From IMG/VR virus record IMGVR_UViG_3300046792_000244, positions 1-64,000 of that record: a stretch of 64,000 bases of DNA; one strand, given 5' to 3'. Position 1 is the stretch's first letter, and each line of letters starts with the position of its first letter. The notes under the pieces are model-generated. The model did no database searches and was not told the DNA's origin. It saw nothing but the letters and a program-made list of their open reading frames with translations. Positions 17,906 through 25,481 of this stretch are shown piece by piece. This DNA is from a virus. The translations under genes were made by a program, and so were the position numbers.

Positions 17906-18027
17906 CAACCGAACGGGACATGCTGCGTCTCGTCTTGCAGTACCTGCTCAGGCTGCTGCATCTCAAGACCGTGGATGTCCCCGCCAGTGTTCACGTGCGC
18001 CAGCGCCAGGATGGGCGCAAGCCGTGA
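17902..18027 (+). CDS. 41-residue linker ORF
   Basis: A tiny ORF (VTTERDMLRLVLQYLLRLLH...) starts at the GTG of a GTGA overlap and its stop is the TGA of another GTGA overlap, so it bridges two genes exactly. The residues form one amphipathic Leu-rich helix. Its use in translation coupling, or a real short protein, is inferred from this fit. Confidence 0.45.
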   Translation: MTTERDMLRLVLQYLLRLLHLKTVDVPASVHVRQRQDGRKP

Positions 18028-18596
18028 ACCTTGATCGGCTGCTGCTGGGCGCCCTGCGCTGCAGCGCGGCCGAGCCAAGGCGCGCACCCCTCGCAGTCTT
18101 GCTGCGAAAGAACATCGACGCCGCCGCGCACTCGGCGGCAACTTCTGACCTGAACCTTCGGCCGGCGCCCACCGAGGGCCAGGCAAAGGCCGGCAACTAC
18201 CGCAAGGGCCACGTCGTCGTGTCCGGCCTGCGCGTCGCCATCGAGAACCCGGCCGGCAGCCGCAGGCGCCCGGAATGGCCACCCATGCAGGCCCACTATG
18301 GCTACGTCAAGGGCACGGATGGCGCCGATGGCGATCAGGTCGACGTCTTCATTCGACCGGCTACCGAAACCGACTGGAACGGCGCGGTCTACGTCATCGA
18401 CCAGTGCGACGCCGACGGAACCTTCGACGAGCACAAGTGCATGCTCGGGTTCGACGACGAGCGCCAGGCCACGCGCTGCTACCTCTCGCACTACCCGCGC
18501 GGATGGAAGCTCGGCGCCGTCACCGCCATGTCGGTGGCGCGGTTTCGTGAGTGGCTTGGCACCGACACAACCAAGCCCTGCGCGGCCGAGGCTTGA
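18024..18596 (+). CDS. Pyrophosphatase-like domain protein
   Basis: The 190-residue protein contains AGNYRKGHVVVSGLRVAIEN, then HYGYVKGTDGADGDQVDVFI and a C-terminal DEHKCMLGF. This pattern is familiar from phage proteins labelled inorganic-pyrophosphatase-like, often next to head genes. The conserved H/Y/D/D residues suggest a catalytic or metal site, but activity is unproven. It starts on the stop of the 41-residue ORF. Confidence 0.6.
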   Translation: MNLDRLLLGALRCSAAEPRRAPLAVLLRKNIDAAAHSAATSDLNLRPAPTEGQAKAGNYRKGHVVVSGLRVAIENPAGSRRRPEWPPMQAHYGYVKGTDGADGDQVDVFIRPATETDWNGAVYVIDQCDADGTFDEHKCMLGFDDERQATRCYLSHYPRGWKLGAVTAMSVARFREWLGTDTTKPCAAEA

Positions 18597-18629
18597 CGGC
18601 ACCAGATTGCAAGCCGCTGTGAACTTTCA

Positions 18630-18665
18630 GTGGGCTGGTGCACAATTTGCCCACTTTGTAGGCAA
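18630..18665 (+). promoter_or_regulatory. Two mutually exclusive hairpins before the prohead gene
   Basis: In the 103-base gap before 18700, GTGGGC (18630-18635) can pair with GCCCAC (18649-18654), and TTGCC (18647-18651) can pair with GGCAA (18661-18665). The two stems share bases and cannot form together, as in attenuator-like switches. No T-run follows, so this may affect translation or processing; weak evidence. Confidence 0.3.
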
Positions 18666-18699
18666 CTTTGTGCCTTCCACCACCTTCAGGAGCTAGACC

Positions 18700-20226
18700 A
18701 TGGGCATGCAACTCTTCGCGCAACTCTCCAAGGTCGACGAAGCCAAGCGTCTCGTCTATGGCATCGCAGCCCAGCAGGTGCCAGACCTGAGCGGCGAGCT
18801 CATGGACTATGCCAGCAGCAAGCCGCACTTCGCCAAGTGGAGCGAGCAGGTGTCGAAGGACACCGACGGCAAGAGTCTCGGCAATCTGCGCGCCATGCAT
18901 GGCAAGGTGGCAGCCGGCAAGCTCACGCAGATCAACTTCAACGACGCCGATCTGTCGGTCGAGGTCTGCGCCAAGGTCGTCGATGACAACGAATGGAAGA
19001 AGGTGCTCGAGGGCGTCTACACCGGCTTTTCGATCGGCGGCAGCTACGTCGGCGAGAAGAAGATCGAGAAGGTCGACGGCAAAGACGTGGCGCGCTACAC
19101 CGCGGCGCCCAATGAACTCAGCCTGGTTGACCGGCCGTGCATCCCCACCGCCAAGTTCTTCGAAGTGCAGAAGGCCGACGGCACACTGAACAAGGTCGAA
19201 TTCAAGGCGGCGCCAGACGACGCAGTAATTCAAGGAACACCCGAAGAGGTGGACGAATTCTGCAAGGCGCTCAATTCCGGCGGCTTGTCGCTGGGCGAAC
19301 TGCTGAAGGCCATGCCGGATTTCATCGCCGCCAAGAAGAAGGGCAAGGGCGGCGAGAAGCCCGGCGACAAGAAAGATGACACCGAGGGTGACACCGATGC
19401 CGACGACGCCAATGCCGGCGCGCAAGGCGATGCCGCCAAGCCGAAGAAGGGCGCCGGCGCCAGCGATGCCGCCGACAAATCGGCGCAGATCGGCGCACTG
19501 CGCAAGGGCGTCTACGACTGCGGCGGCTTTGCCAGCGTGATCGCGCAGCTCGTGAGCCTGAAGAAGAACGCCGCCTACGAGGCCTACATCGAGGGCGACA
19601 ACAGCCCGCTGCCCGCCAAGATCGGCGCCTGCATCGCCATGGTCGGCGAGGTCTTCAAGGCCTTCATCGACGAGTGCATCGCCGAAGACAAGGCCGGCAC
19701 CGAAGGCAGCCCGCTGATGGCCAGCATGATCGCCCTGGCCGAACAGGCTGGTGACCTCGCCAAGTCGGCTGGCAATGCCGACCCGCTTCTGACGCTCGTC
19801 AAGGTCGGTGCCCGCAACAGCGCATCGGACACGGCACGTCTCGCCAAGATCCACGAACTGACGGTGGAACTCGGCCACAAATGCGAAGCCGCAAAGGCAG
19901 CACCTGCCGGCGACCTCGAAAAGCTCGACGCCGCCGCTCTGCAGAAGATGGTCGACGCCGCCGTGGCACCGCTGCAAAAGACCGTCGGCGAGCAGGCCGA
20001 CCTCATCAAGACGCTGCAGGCTCAGCCGGCAGCCGCATCCATCCGCGTGCGCGCCGTCGCCAAGTCAGACGACTTGATCGACGACCCGCAGGCCGTCAAG
20101 AAAACCGAAGCCGTGGCTGTCGTCGACAACCGCGGTGAAACCCACGAGGCCGCAGGCCTCATCAAGTCCCTGCATCAAACCGGTGGCGTACCGCTGGCAT
20201 TGCCCGGCGATCTGCGCAAGTCTTAA
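18700..20226 (+). CDS. Putative prohead protease/scaffold protein (XkdF-like)
   Basis: The 508-residue protein has an N-terminal domain (about 1-155) with GVYTGFSIGG and ELSLVDRPCIP, features of XkdF-like head-maturation proteases. A Lys/Asp/Ala-rich acidic linker and a helical, coiled-coil-rich C-terminus (about 300-460) follow, resembling a scaffold. It sits directly before the major capsid gene, the usual place for a protease-scaffold fusion. ATG at 18700 with CAGGAG upstream; a second ATG lies 6 bases on. Catalytic residues are not certain. Confidence 0.65.
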   Translation: MGMQLFAQLSKVDEAKRLVYGIAAQQVPDLSGELMDYASSKPHFAKWSEQVSKDTDGKSLGNLRAMHGKVAAGKLTQINFNDADLSVEVCAKVVDDNEWKKVLEGVYTGFSIGGSYVGEKKIEKVDGKDVARYTAAPNELSLVDRPCIPTAKFFEVQKADGTLNKVEFKAAPDDAVIQGTPEEVDEFCKALNSGGLSLGELLKAMPDFIAAKKKGKGGEKPGDKKDDTEGDTDADDANAGAQGDAAKPKKGAGASDAADKSAQIGALRKGVYDCGGFASVIAQLVSLKKNAAYEAYIEGDNSPLPAKIGACIAMVGEVFKAFIDECIAEDKAGTEGSPLMASMIALAEQAGDLAKSAGNADPLLTLVKVGARNSASDTARLAKIHELTVELGHKCEAAKAAPAGDLEKLDAAALQKMVDAAVAPLQKTVGEQADLIKTLQAQPAAASIRVRAVAKSDDLIDDPQAVKKTEAVAVVDNRGETHEAAGLIKSLHQTGGVPLALPGDLRKS

Positions 20227-20268
20227 CCCATCAACCCAACCGTTTCCCCCGAATTCAGGAGCAAAACC

Positions 20269-21783
20269 ATGAACGCTCAAGTCTCAGCAGAAACCCTGGC
20301 GGCCGTCAAAGCCGCCATGGGTAACCCCGACAGCGCCCTCGCGAAAGCCTGGACGCAGAGCGCTTCCGCGATCAGTGGCATCACCGCCTACGATCTGGAA
20401 GCACCGAGCAAGAAGCTCTACCCGGTGATCACGCCGCTGCGCAACGAAATCCCGCGCGTGAGTGGCAAGGGTGGCATCCAGGCGAACTGGCGCGCCGTCA
20501 CCGGTGTCAACACCAACAACACGTCGCCCTATGTCAGCCAAGGCAACCGCAGCGCCGTCATCCCCACGTCGACGCAAGACTACACGGCGTCGTACAAGGG
20601 CCTCGGCCTGGAAGACACGGTCACCTTCGAAGCCGACTATGCGTCGGAGAACTTCGAAGACGTGAAGGCGCTGTCCGTCGAAGGCCTGCTGCGCGCGATG
20701 ATGATCGCCGAAGAGAAGGTCATCCTCGGCGGCAACACCTCGATGCTGCTTGGCAACACGCCGACGCCCACGTTGACCTCGGCGAACACCGGCGGCGCGC
20801 TCGTCGGCGGCGCCAACTTCGGCGTCGGCTGCGTGGCGCTCACCTTCGAGGGCTACATGATCGCCAGCCTGGCCGGCGGCATCGTGCAGACCACGACCCG
20901 CACCAACGCTGACGCATCAAGCGACGTCATCAACGGCGGCACCGGTCGCCCGAGCTCGCAAGCCAACGTGGTCGTCGCGGCCTCGGCGAACATCTCGACG
21001 ATCTCGGCATCCGTGGCCGCAGTCGCTGGCGCCGTCGCCTACGCATGGTTCTGGGGTGCGAACACCGGCAACCTGACGCTGGGCGCCATCACCACGATCA
21101 ACAGCGTTCTGATCACCGCCGTGGCAACTGGCAATGCCTCACAACCCGGTGGCAACTTCCAGGCGCTCGTCGCCGCCGACAAGTCGACGAACTCGCTGGC
21201 CTTCGACGGCATGCTGACCTTCGCCAGCCAGTCGGCGCTGGGCAGCAACCAAGTGATTCAGGCGACCGGCACGCCTGGCACCGGCACGCCGCTCACCAGC
21301 GACGGCGCCGGCGGCATCGTCGAGATCGACTTGGCGCTCAAGGGCTTCTGGGACAACTACCGTCTCAGCCCGTCAACGCTGTGGGTCAACAGCCAGGAGA
21401 TGCAGAACATCGGCAAGAAGATCCTGGCCGGCAACTCGACGGCGGCTCAGCGCTTCGTGTTCAATGCCGATCAGGGCATGATCGGCGGCGGCATCATGGT
21501 GCGCACGTACCTGAACAAGTTCGCGATGGACGGCGCCACCGAACTGAAGATCCGCCTGCACCCGAACATGCCGCCCGGCACGATGCTGTTCACCACCGAC
21601 AAGCTGCCCTACCCGCTGTCGAACGTGACGAACATCCTGCAGATGCGCATGCGTCGCGACTACTACCAGATCGAGTGGCCGCAAACGACCCGCAAGTATC
21701 AGTACGGCGTCTACGAAGACGGCGTGCTGCAGAACTACTTCCCGCCGTCACAAGGCGTGATCACCAACATCGGCAACGGCTGA
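20269..21783 (+). CDS. Major capsid protein
   Basis: The 504-residue protein follows the scaffold/protease gene and precedes the head-tail joining genes. It has an N-terminal arm (SKKLYPVITPLRNEIPR), a capsid core with SYKGLGLEDTVTFEADYA, and a C-terminal region with QMRMRRDYYQIEWP and YGVYEDGVLQN. A Val/Ala/Ser/Thr-rich stretch at about 225-300 (SISASVAAVAGAVAYAWFWG) reads as an inserted Ig/FN3-like domain in the capsid, probably surface-exposed. Confidence 0.85.
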   Translation: MNAQVSAETLAAVKAAMGNPDSALAKAWTQSASAISGITAYDLEAPSKKLYPVITPLRNEIPRVSGKGGIQANWRAVTGVNTNNTSPYVSQGNRSAVIPTSTQDYTASYKGLGLEDTVTFEADYASENFEDVKALSVEGLLRAMMIAEEKVILGGNTSMLLGNTPTPTLTSANTGGALVGGANFGVGCVALTFEGYMIASLAGGIVQTTTRTNADASSDVINGGTGRPSSQANVVVAASANISTISASVAAVAGAVAYAWFWGANTGNLTLGAITTINSVLITAVATGNASQPGGNFQALVAADKSTNSLAFDGMLTFASQSALGSNQVIQATGTPGTGTPLTSDGAGGIVEIDLALKGFWDNYRLSPSTLWVNSQEMQNIGKKILAGNSTAAQRFVFNADQGMIGGGIMVRTYLNKFAMDGATELKIRLHPNMPPGTMLFTTDKLPYPLSNVTNILQMRMRRDYYQIEWPQTTRKYQYGVYEDGVLQNYFPPSQGVITNIGNG

Positions 21784-21805
21784 TCGGCCGCTGCGCAGAT
21801 GCAAC

Positions 21806-21840
21806 CCGGGAAACTGCTGGCCGCGGTTTCCCGGTTTTTT
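21806..21840 (+). terminator. Rho-independent terminator after the capsid gene
   Basis: CCGGGAAAC (21806-21814) pairs perfectly with GTTTCCCGG (21826-21834) around an 11-base loop and is followed at once by six Ts. It lies 23 bases after the major capsid stop, so it probably reduces read-through into the tail genes. Confidence 0.9.
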
Positions 21841-21858
21841 CACTTCAGGAGTTCACAG

Positions 21859-22068
21859 ATGGGCAATCAAAATCCGTTCACCAAGTCGATGGTCAAGCTG
21901 AGCGTTCCCGCACACATGGGTTCGAATCTGAGCGTGGCCGGCTTCAACCTCGACACCGATGACGACGGCTGCGTCGAGGTGCCGCGCGAGCACGTTGACG
22001 TTCTCAAGGCGCATGGCCTCACCGAATACCAGCCGCCGGAGCAGAAAGCTGCCGTGAAGGCGAAGTAA
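21859..22068 (+). CDS. Small capsid-adjacent protein
   Basis: The 69-residue product is read from the ATG at 21859, which has CAGGAG upstream; the longer reading from 21799 would begin inside the terminator. It has an acidic centre (NLDTDDDGCVEVPREH) and a basic tail. Such small proteins between capsid and connector are common in phages. Function unknown. Confidence 0.55.
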   Translation: MGNQNPFTKSMVKLSVPAHMGSNLSVAGFNLDTDDDGCVEVPREHVDVLKAHGLTEYQPPEQKAAVKAK

Positions 22069-22072
22069 AGCC

Positions 22073-22843
22073 ATGGCCGACCTCACCACCACCGATCGCG
22101 TCAAGTCCTATCTGGCCATCACAACGGCCGGCCAGGACGCCAACATCGGCGCGCTCATCACGCGCGAGTCGGCACTCGTCGAGCGTTGGTGTGGTCGGCA
22201 GTTTTCGCGCATCGTGGCGCGCAGCAAGCGCCTGAACGGAAGCGGCACGTCGCGCCTCTTTCTGCCGGACACGCCTGTCGTCTCGGTTTCATCGGTGAGC
22301 GTCGGCAATACGCCGCTCACCTATGCAGCTGACGGCCTCACGGCCGGCTTCAGTTTCGACGAGAACTGCATCTATCTGGCGGCTGGCGAACGCTTCCCCT
22401 ACGTGCCGCAGAGCGTGGCCGTGGCGTGGACCGCGGGCTGGCAGGAAACCGACGAACAGTTCATCCCCACCGGCAATGCACCGACACTGACGCCGACCAA
22501 CGGTGGCTTCGCCGTCAGCGACGAGGGTGTCGTCAGCGCTGCCGGCACCGTCTTCACTGCCGTCGGCAACACGCCGGCAGCCGGCCAATACGTCTTTGCC
22601 GACGGCGTCTATGCCTTCAACATCGCCGACATCGGTATCGCCGTCACCATGAGCTACGCCTACGTGCCGGGACCGATCGAGCAGGCCGTGATCGAGCTCG
22701 TCGGCCTCGACCTCAAGCAGCGCGACAACCTCGGCATCAAGTCGAAGACGCTGGCCGGAGAAAACGTCACCTACGAAGACCGAGGCCTGCCCACGTCGAT
22801 CACCGACATGCTGCGGCCGTATCGCCAGATGGTGCCGGCGTGA
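22073..22843 (+). CDS. Head-tail connector/adaptor protein
   Basis: The 256-residue protein has the gp6-type head-tail adaptor start (VKSYLAITTAGQDANIGALI...RESALVERWCGRQF), then a long beta insert (about 125-200) and a helical end (IEQAVIELVGLDLKQRDNLG). Position after the capsid gene and before the tail-completion genes supports this. The beta insert is larger than in minimal family members. Confidence 0.75.
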   Translation: MADLTTTDRVKSYLAITTAGQDANIGALITRESALVERWCGRQFSRIVARSKRLNGSGTSRLFLPDTPVVSVSSVSVGNTPLTYAADGLTAGFSFDENCIYLAAGERFPYVPQSVAVAWTAGWQETDEQFIPTGNAPTLTPTNGGFAVSDEGVVSAAGTVFTAVGNTPAAGQYVFADGVYAFNIADIGIAVTMSYAYVPGPIEQAVIELVGLDLKQRDNLGIKSKTLAGENVTYEDRGLPTSITDMLRPYRQMVPA

Positions 22844-23196
22844 AGCTCATCGACCTCGACCCCGAGTTCCTGCGCTATGGGCGCGATCCGCTGACGGGTG
22901 GCGCTGTCTTTCCGCACGTCGACAACCTAGCGGATGCTCAGGGCGTGTCCTTCCTATGCCCGCATTGCTTTCAGGCGCTTGGCGGCGCCCGCGGTTGTCA
23001 CTCCGTCATCTGCTGGTCGGCTGAGCGCGGCGTTCCCGCCACGGCGAGCCCTGGGCCCGGCCGCTGGCGTCTCGTTGGCAATGGCGTTGGCGACCTGACG
23101 CTCGACGCCGAGCCGCCGTGTGGCCTCCGGTCGGTGGTGCTCAATACCTGCGGCGCCCACTTCTTTGTCACCAACGGCGAGGTGACGCCGGCATGA
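22840..23196 (+). CDS. Small zinc-ribbon-like protein
   Basis: The 118-residue product starts at the GTG of a GTGA overlap. It has FLCPHCFQ and GCHSVICW, and a C-terminal CGAHFFVTNGEV strand, resembling a small phage family with CxxC...CxAHF. Structural zinc is likely. Its place inside the connector genes is odd for a regulator. Confidence 0.6.
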   Translation: MKLIDLDPEFLRYGRDPLTGGAVFPHVDNLADAQGVSFLCPHCFQALGGARGCHSVICWSAERGVPATASPGPGRWRLVGNGVGDLTLDAEPPCGLRSVVLNTCGAHFFVTNGEVTPA

Positions 23197-23636
23197 AGAT
23201 CACCGTCGACATCCGCGCCGAAGAGTTCCTGGCCAGGCTGAAGGGTGCCGGCGAGCGGCTGCACGCCGTCATGGTTCGCGTCGTCACGCGGCTGTCGATC
23301 GAGATCCAGGCGGCTGTCGTCAGCGACAAGCTAAGCGGCCAGGTGCTGCACACGCGAACGGGCACGCTGCGCCGAAGCATCAACCGCGTGGTCTTCGACG
23401 AACCCGGCCGAATTCTTGCGCAGGTCGGCACCAACGTCGTCTACGCACGCGTGCATGAGTACGGATTCCAGGGCATTCAGAACGTGCGCGAGCACGCCAG
23501 GAAGGGGCACATCGTTCGCGCGCACGTGCGCAACGTCAACATGCCAGAGCGAAGCTTCCTGCGGTCGACGCTGAGAGAGTTCGAACAGAAGATCCGCACC
23601 GACATCCGGCGCGCAGCCATGGAAGCCTTGAAATGA
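23193..23636 (+). CDS. HK97 gp10-like head-tail joining protein
   Basis: The 147-residue product starts at ATGA. It is a small alpha/beta protein with LHTRTGTLRRSINRVVF, then VVYARVHEYGF and a helical end (RSFLRSTLREFEQ), the typical pattern of HK97 gp10/minor tail proteins that join head and tail. Confidence 0.8.
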   Translation: MKITVDIRAEEFLARLKGAGERLHAVMVRVVTRLSIEIQAAVVSDKLSGQVLHTRTGTLRRSINRVVFDEPGRILAQVGTNVVYARVHEYGFQGIQNVREHARKGHIVRAHVRNVNMPERSFLRSTLREFEQKIRTDIRRAAMEALK

Positions 23637-24085
23637 CACGCGAATCCATCTACGCCGCGGTCTTCGCCTTCTGGCAGTCGCTGACGATCGGCGGCACGCC
23701 GGCCTTCAAAACGGCAACGCGCAAGGCTCAGGCCTGGGATGGCGTCGCCCCCGAGGACACCCCAGCCCTTCTGCAGATGCAGGTGAGCGAAGAGGCTGTT
23801 TACCGCAAAGGCCTGCCAACCATCTGGAAGCTCAAGGTCAAACTGCTGGTCTACGTGCACACCGGCGCGCAGAACGACCCGGCCTTGATCCCGTCGATCA
23901 TCTTCAACCCTCTCGTCGACGCCGTTGTCGACGCCCTCGTCATTGACGACCCCATCAACAACGCCTGCACCCTGGGCGGCATCGTCAGCCATTGCGCCGT
24001 CGAGGGTGTCGTCGAAATTTTCGAAGGCGACCTCGGAGACACCGCGGTCGTCGTAATTCCCCTCACAATCTTGACTTCACCGTAG
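23633..24085 (+). CDS. Tail completion/terminator-like protein
   Basis: The 150-residue product begins at ATGA on the previous stop. It has an N-terminal helix (YAAVFAFWQSL), then WDGVAPEDTPALL and a central KLKVKLLVYVHT strand. Order (gp10-like, this gene, tail tube) fits the tail terminator/completion protein. Family assignment is by position and overall pattern. Confidence 0.65.
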   Translation: MTRESIYAAVFAFWQSLTIGGTPAFKTATRKAQAWDGVAPEDTPALLQMQVSEEAVYRKGLPTIWKLKVKLLVYVHTGAQNDPALIPSIIFNPLVDAVVDALVIDDPINNACTLGGIVSHCAVEGVVEIFEGDLGDTAVVVIPLTILTSP

Positions 24086-24095
24086 GAGATCCATC

Positions 24096-24830
24096 ATGCA
24101 ATACTCATTCGGTTCCGGCGTGCTCTATGGCCGCAGCATCGACACCGTGAATGCCACGCCGGTGCGCTTCGGCGCGTTGCAGGGCGTTTCCCTCGACTTC
24201 TCCTTCACCGTGAAGGAGCTGTACGGCAGCTTCCAGTTCCCGATCGCGCTCGGCCGCGGCACTGGCAAGATCACCGGCAAGGCCGACTTCGCGCAGATCA
24301 ACGCCCAGGCCTACAACGACCTGTTCTTCGGCACCGGCAACGTTGCCACTGGCGCGCTGCGCACCGCCGTCGGCGAAACCGCCACGGTGACGGCCAACAT
24401 CGTGACGGCCAGCCACAACAGCACCTTCGTCAACGATTTGGGCGTCATCCGGTCGAGCGATGGCGCGGTTTTCACCAAGGTGGCCAACGTTCCGGTGGGC
24501 ACGCAGTACGCCTGCAACACCAGCACCGGCGTCTACACCTTCAACGCCAGCCAGGCGAACGCCGGCGTGGCCATCAGCTACACCTACAACGACGCCAACT
24601 CTGGCAAGCAGATCAGCATCACGAACCAACTGCTGGGCACGTCGCCGCAGTTCGCCGCGGTGTTCACTGAGACGTTCAACGGCAAGTCGATGACGATCGC
24701 CCTGAACGCCTGCATGTCGAGCAAGCTCAGCATGTCGACGAAGCTGGAAGACTTCACGATTCCAGCCTTCGACTTCATGGCGTTCGCCGATGCGTCGAAC
24801 AACATCGGCACGATCAACACCGAGGAATGA
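24096..24830 (+). CDS. Major tail tube protein
   Basis: The 244-residue, beta-rich protein (FGSGVLYGRSIDTVNATPVR near the start; NQLLGTSPQFAAVFTETFNG later) lies directly upstream of the frameshifted chaperone and tape-measure genes, the standard position of the tube protein. A Thr/Val/Asn-rich segment at about 85-165 may be an added surface Ig-like domain. Confidence 0.75.
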   Translation: MQYSFGSGVLYGRSIDTVNATPVRFGALQGVSLDFSFTVKELYGSFQFPIALGRGTGKITGKADFAQINAQAYNDLFFGTGNVATGALRTAVGETATVTANIVTASHNSTFVNDLGVIRSSDGAVFTKVANVPVGTQYACNTSTGVYTFNASQANAGVAISYTYNDANSGKQISITNQLLGTSPQFAAVFTETFNGKSMTIALNACMSSKLSMSTKLEDFTIPAFDFMAFADASNNIGTINTEE

Positions 24831-24834
24831 CGCC

Positions 24835-25218
24835 ATGAGCGACGACAACGACGAAATCCAGAAGGTGCAGCCGACGGGCAAGCGCGGCGGCAAGTGGGTT
24901 ACCCTGGGCCTGGAGGCATATCGCATCCCGGCTCTGGGGTTTGCCGCCATCGCGGATCTGCAAGACGACGTCGAGTCGTTGCGCGACATGGGTGGTCGAC
25001 CGAGCCCCGAGCACATGAAAGTCGTCGCCAAGATCGTGCACGCCGCCATGCTGCGCAACTATCCCGAGATGACGGTGGCCGAGGTCGAGGACATGCTCGA
25101 CCTCGACAATTACAGCCCGGTGTTGTCGGCGGTTCTCAGCATTTCCGGCTTCAGCAAAGGCCCGACCACAGTGGGGGGGGCGCCGGCGTCGGTTGGGACT
25201 CCACCTATGTCGCACTGA
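24835..25218 (+). CDS. Tail assembly chaperone, short form (gpG-like)
   Basis: The 127-residue product has a basic Gly-rich start, then a helical domain (GRPSPEHMKVVAKIVHAAML, EVEDMLDLDNY). It lies between tube and tape-measure genes. Its 3' end holds an eight-G run where a -1 shift would extend it. The residues after the G run are unconstrained Pro/Ala/Ser-rich tail. Confidence 0.8.
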   Translation: MSDDNDEIQKVQPTGKRGGKWVTLGLEAYRIPALGFAAIADLQDDVESLRDMGGRPSPEHMKVVAKIVHAAMLRNYPEMTVAEVEDMLDLDNYSPVLSAVLSISGFSKGPTTVGGAPASVGTPPMSH

Positions 25219-25481
25219 TCGACGCCTTTGGCTGGACGTGGGAATACATCGACGAGGAAATGACGCTGCCGCGCTACGCGGCGATTTGTGACCACTGGCG
25301 GCACACGCCGCCGCTGGCCACCACGGCAGCGATCATCGCGAGGCGTATGGGCGCGATGAAGGCAGCCGAGGCAAAGCCCACGGTCGAGAATCAGGCTGAC
25401 AAGCGGCAGCAGCTGCTCGACCTGCTTGGAGGCTCGGCTGGCTTCAGCAAGGAGAAGCCGGCATGGCTGACGAAGACGTAA
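24835..25481 (+). CDS. Tail assembly chaperone, frameshifted long form (gpGT-like)
   Basis: A -1 ribosomal shift on the G run at 25173-25180 joins the first chaperone to the downstream frame, which continues GWDSTYVALIDAFGWTWEYI and ends at 25481, giving about 215 residues. The downstream part has no start of its own and is protein-like (ATTAAIIARRMGAMKAAEAK). The lambda G/GT system and many siphoviruses use this to make two chaperone forms that help load the tape measure. Confidence 0.75.
25173..25180 (+). promoter_or_regulatory. Ribosomal -1 frameshift site (G8 run)
   Basis: Zero-frame codons here are GTG GGG GGG GCG. With GGG in both P and A sites, sliding one base back still pairs fully, and the -1 frame then reads GGC GCC GGC GTC GGT TGG. 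No clear downstream pseudoknot was worked out. Confidence 0.75.
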
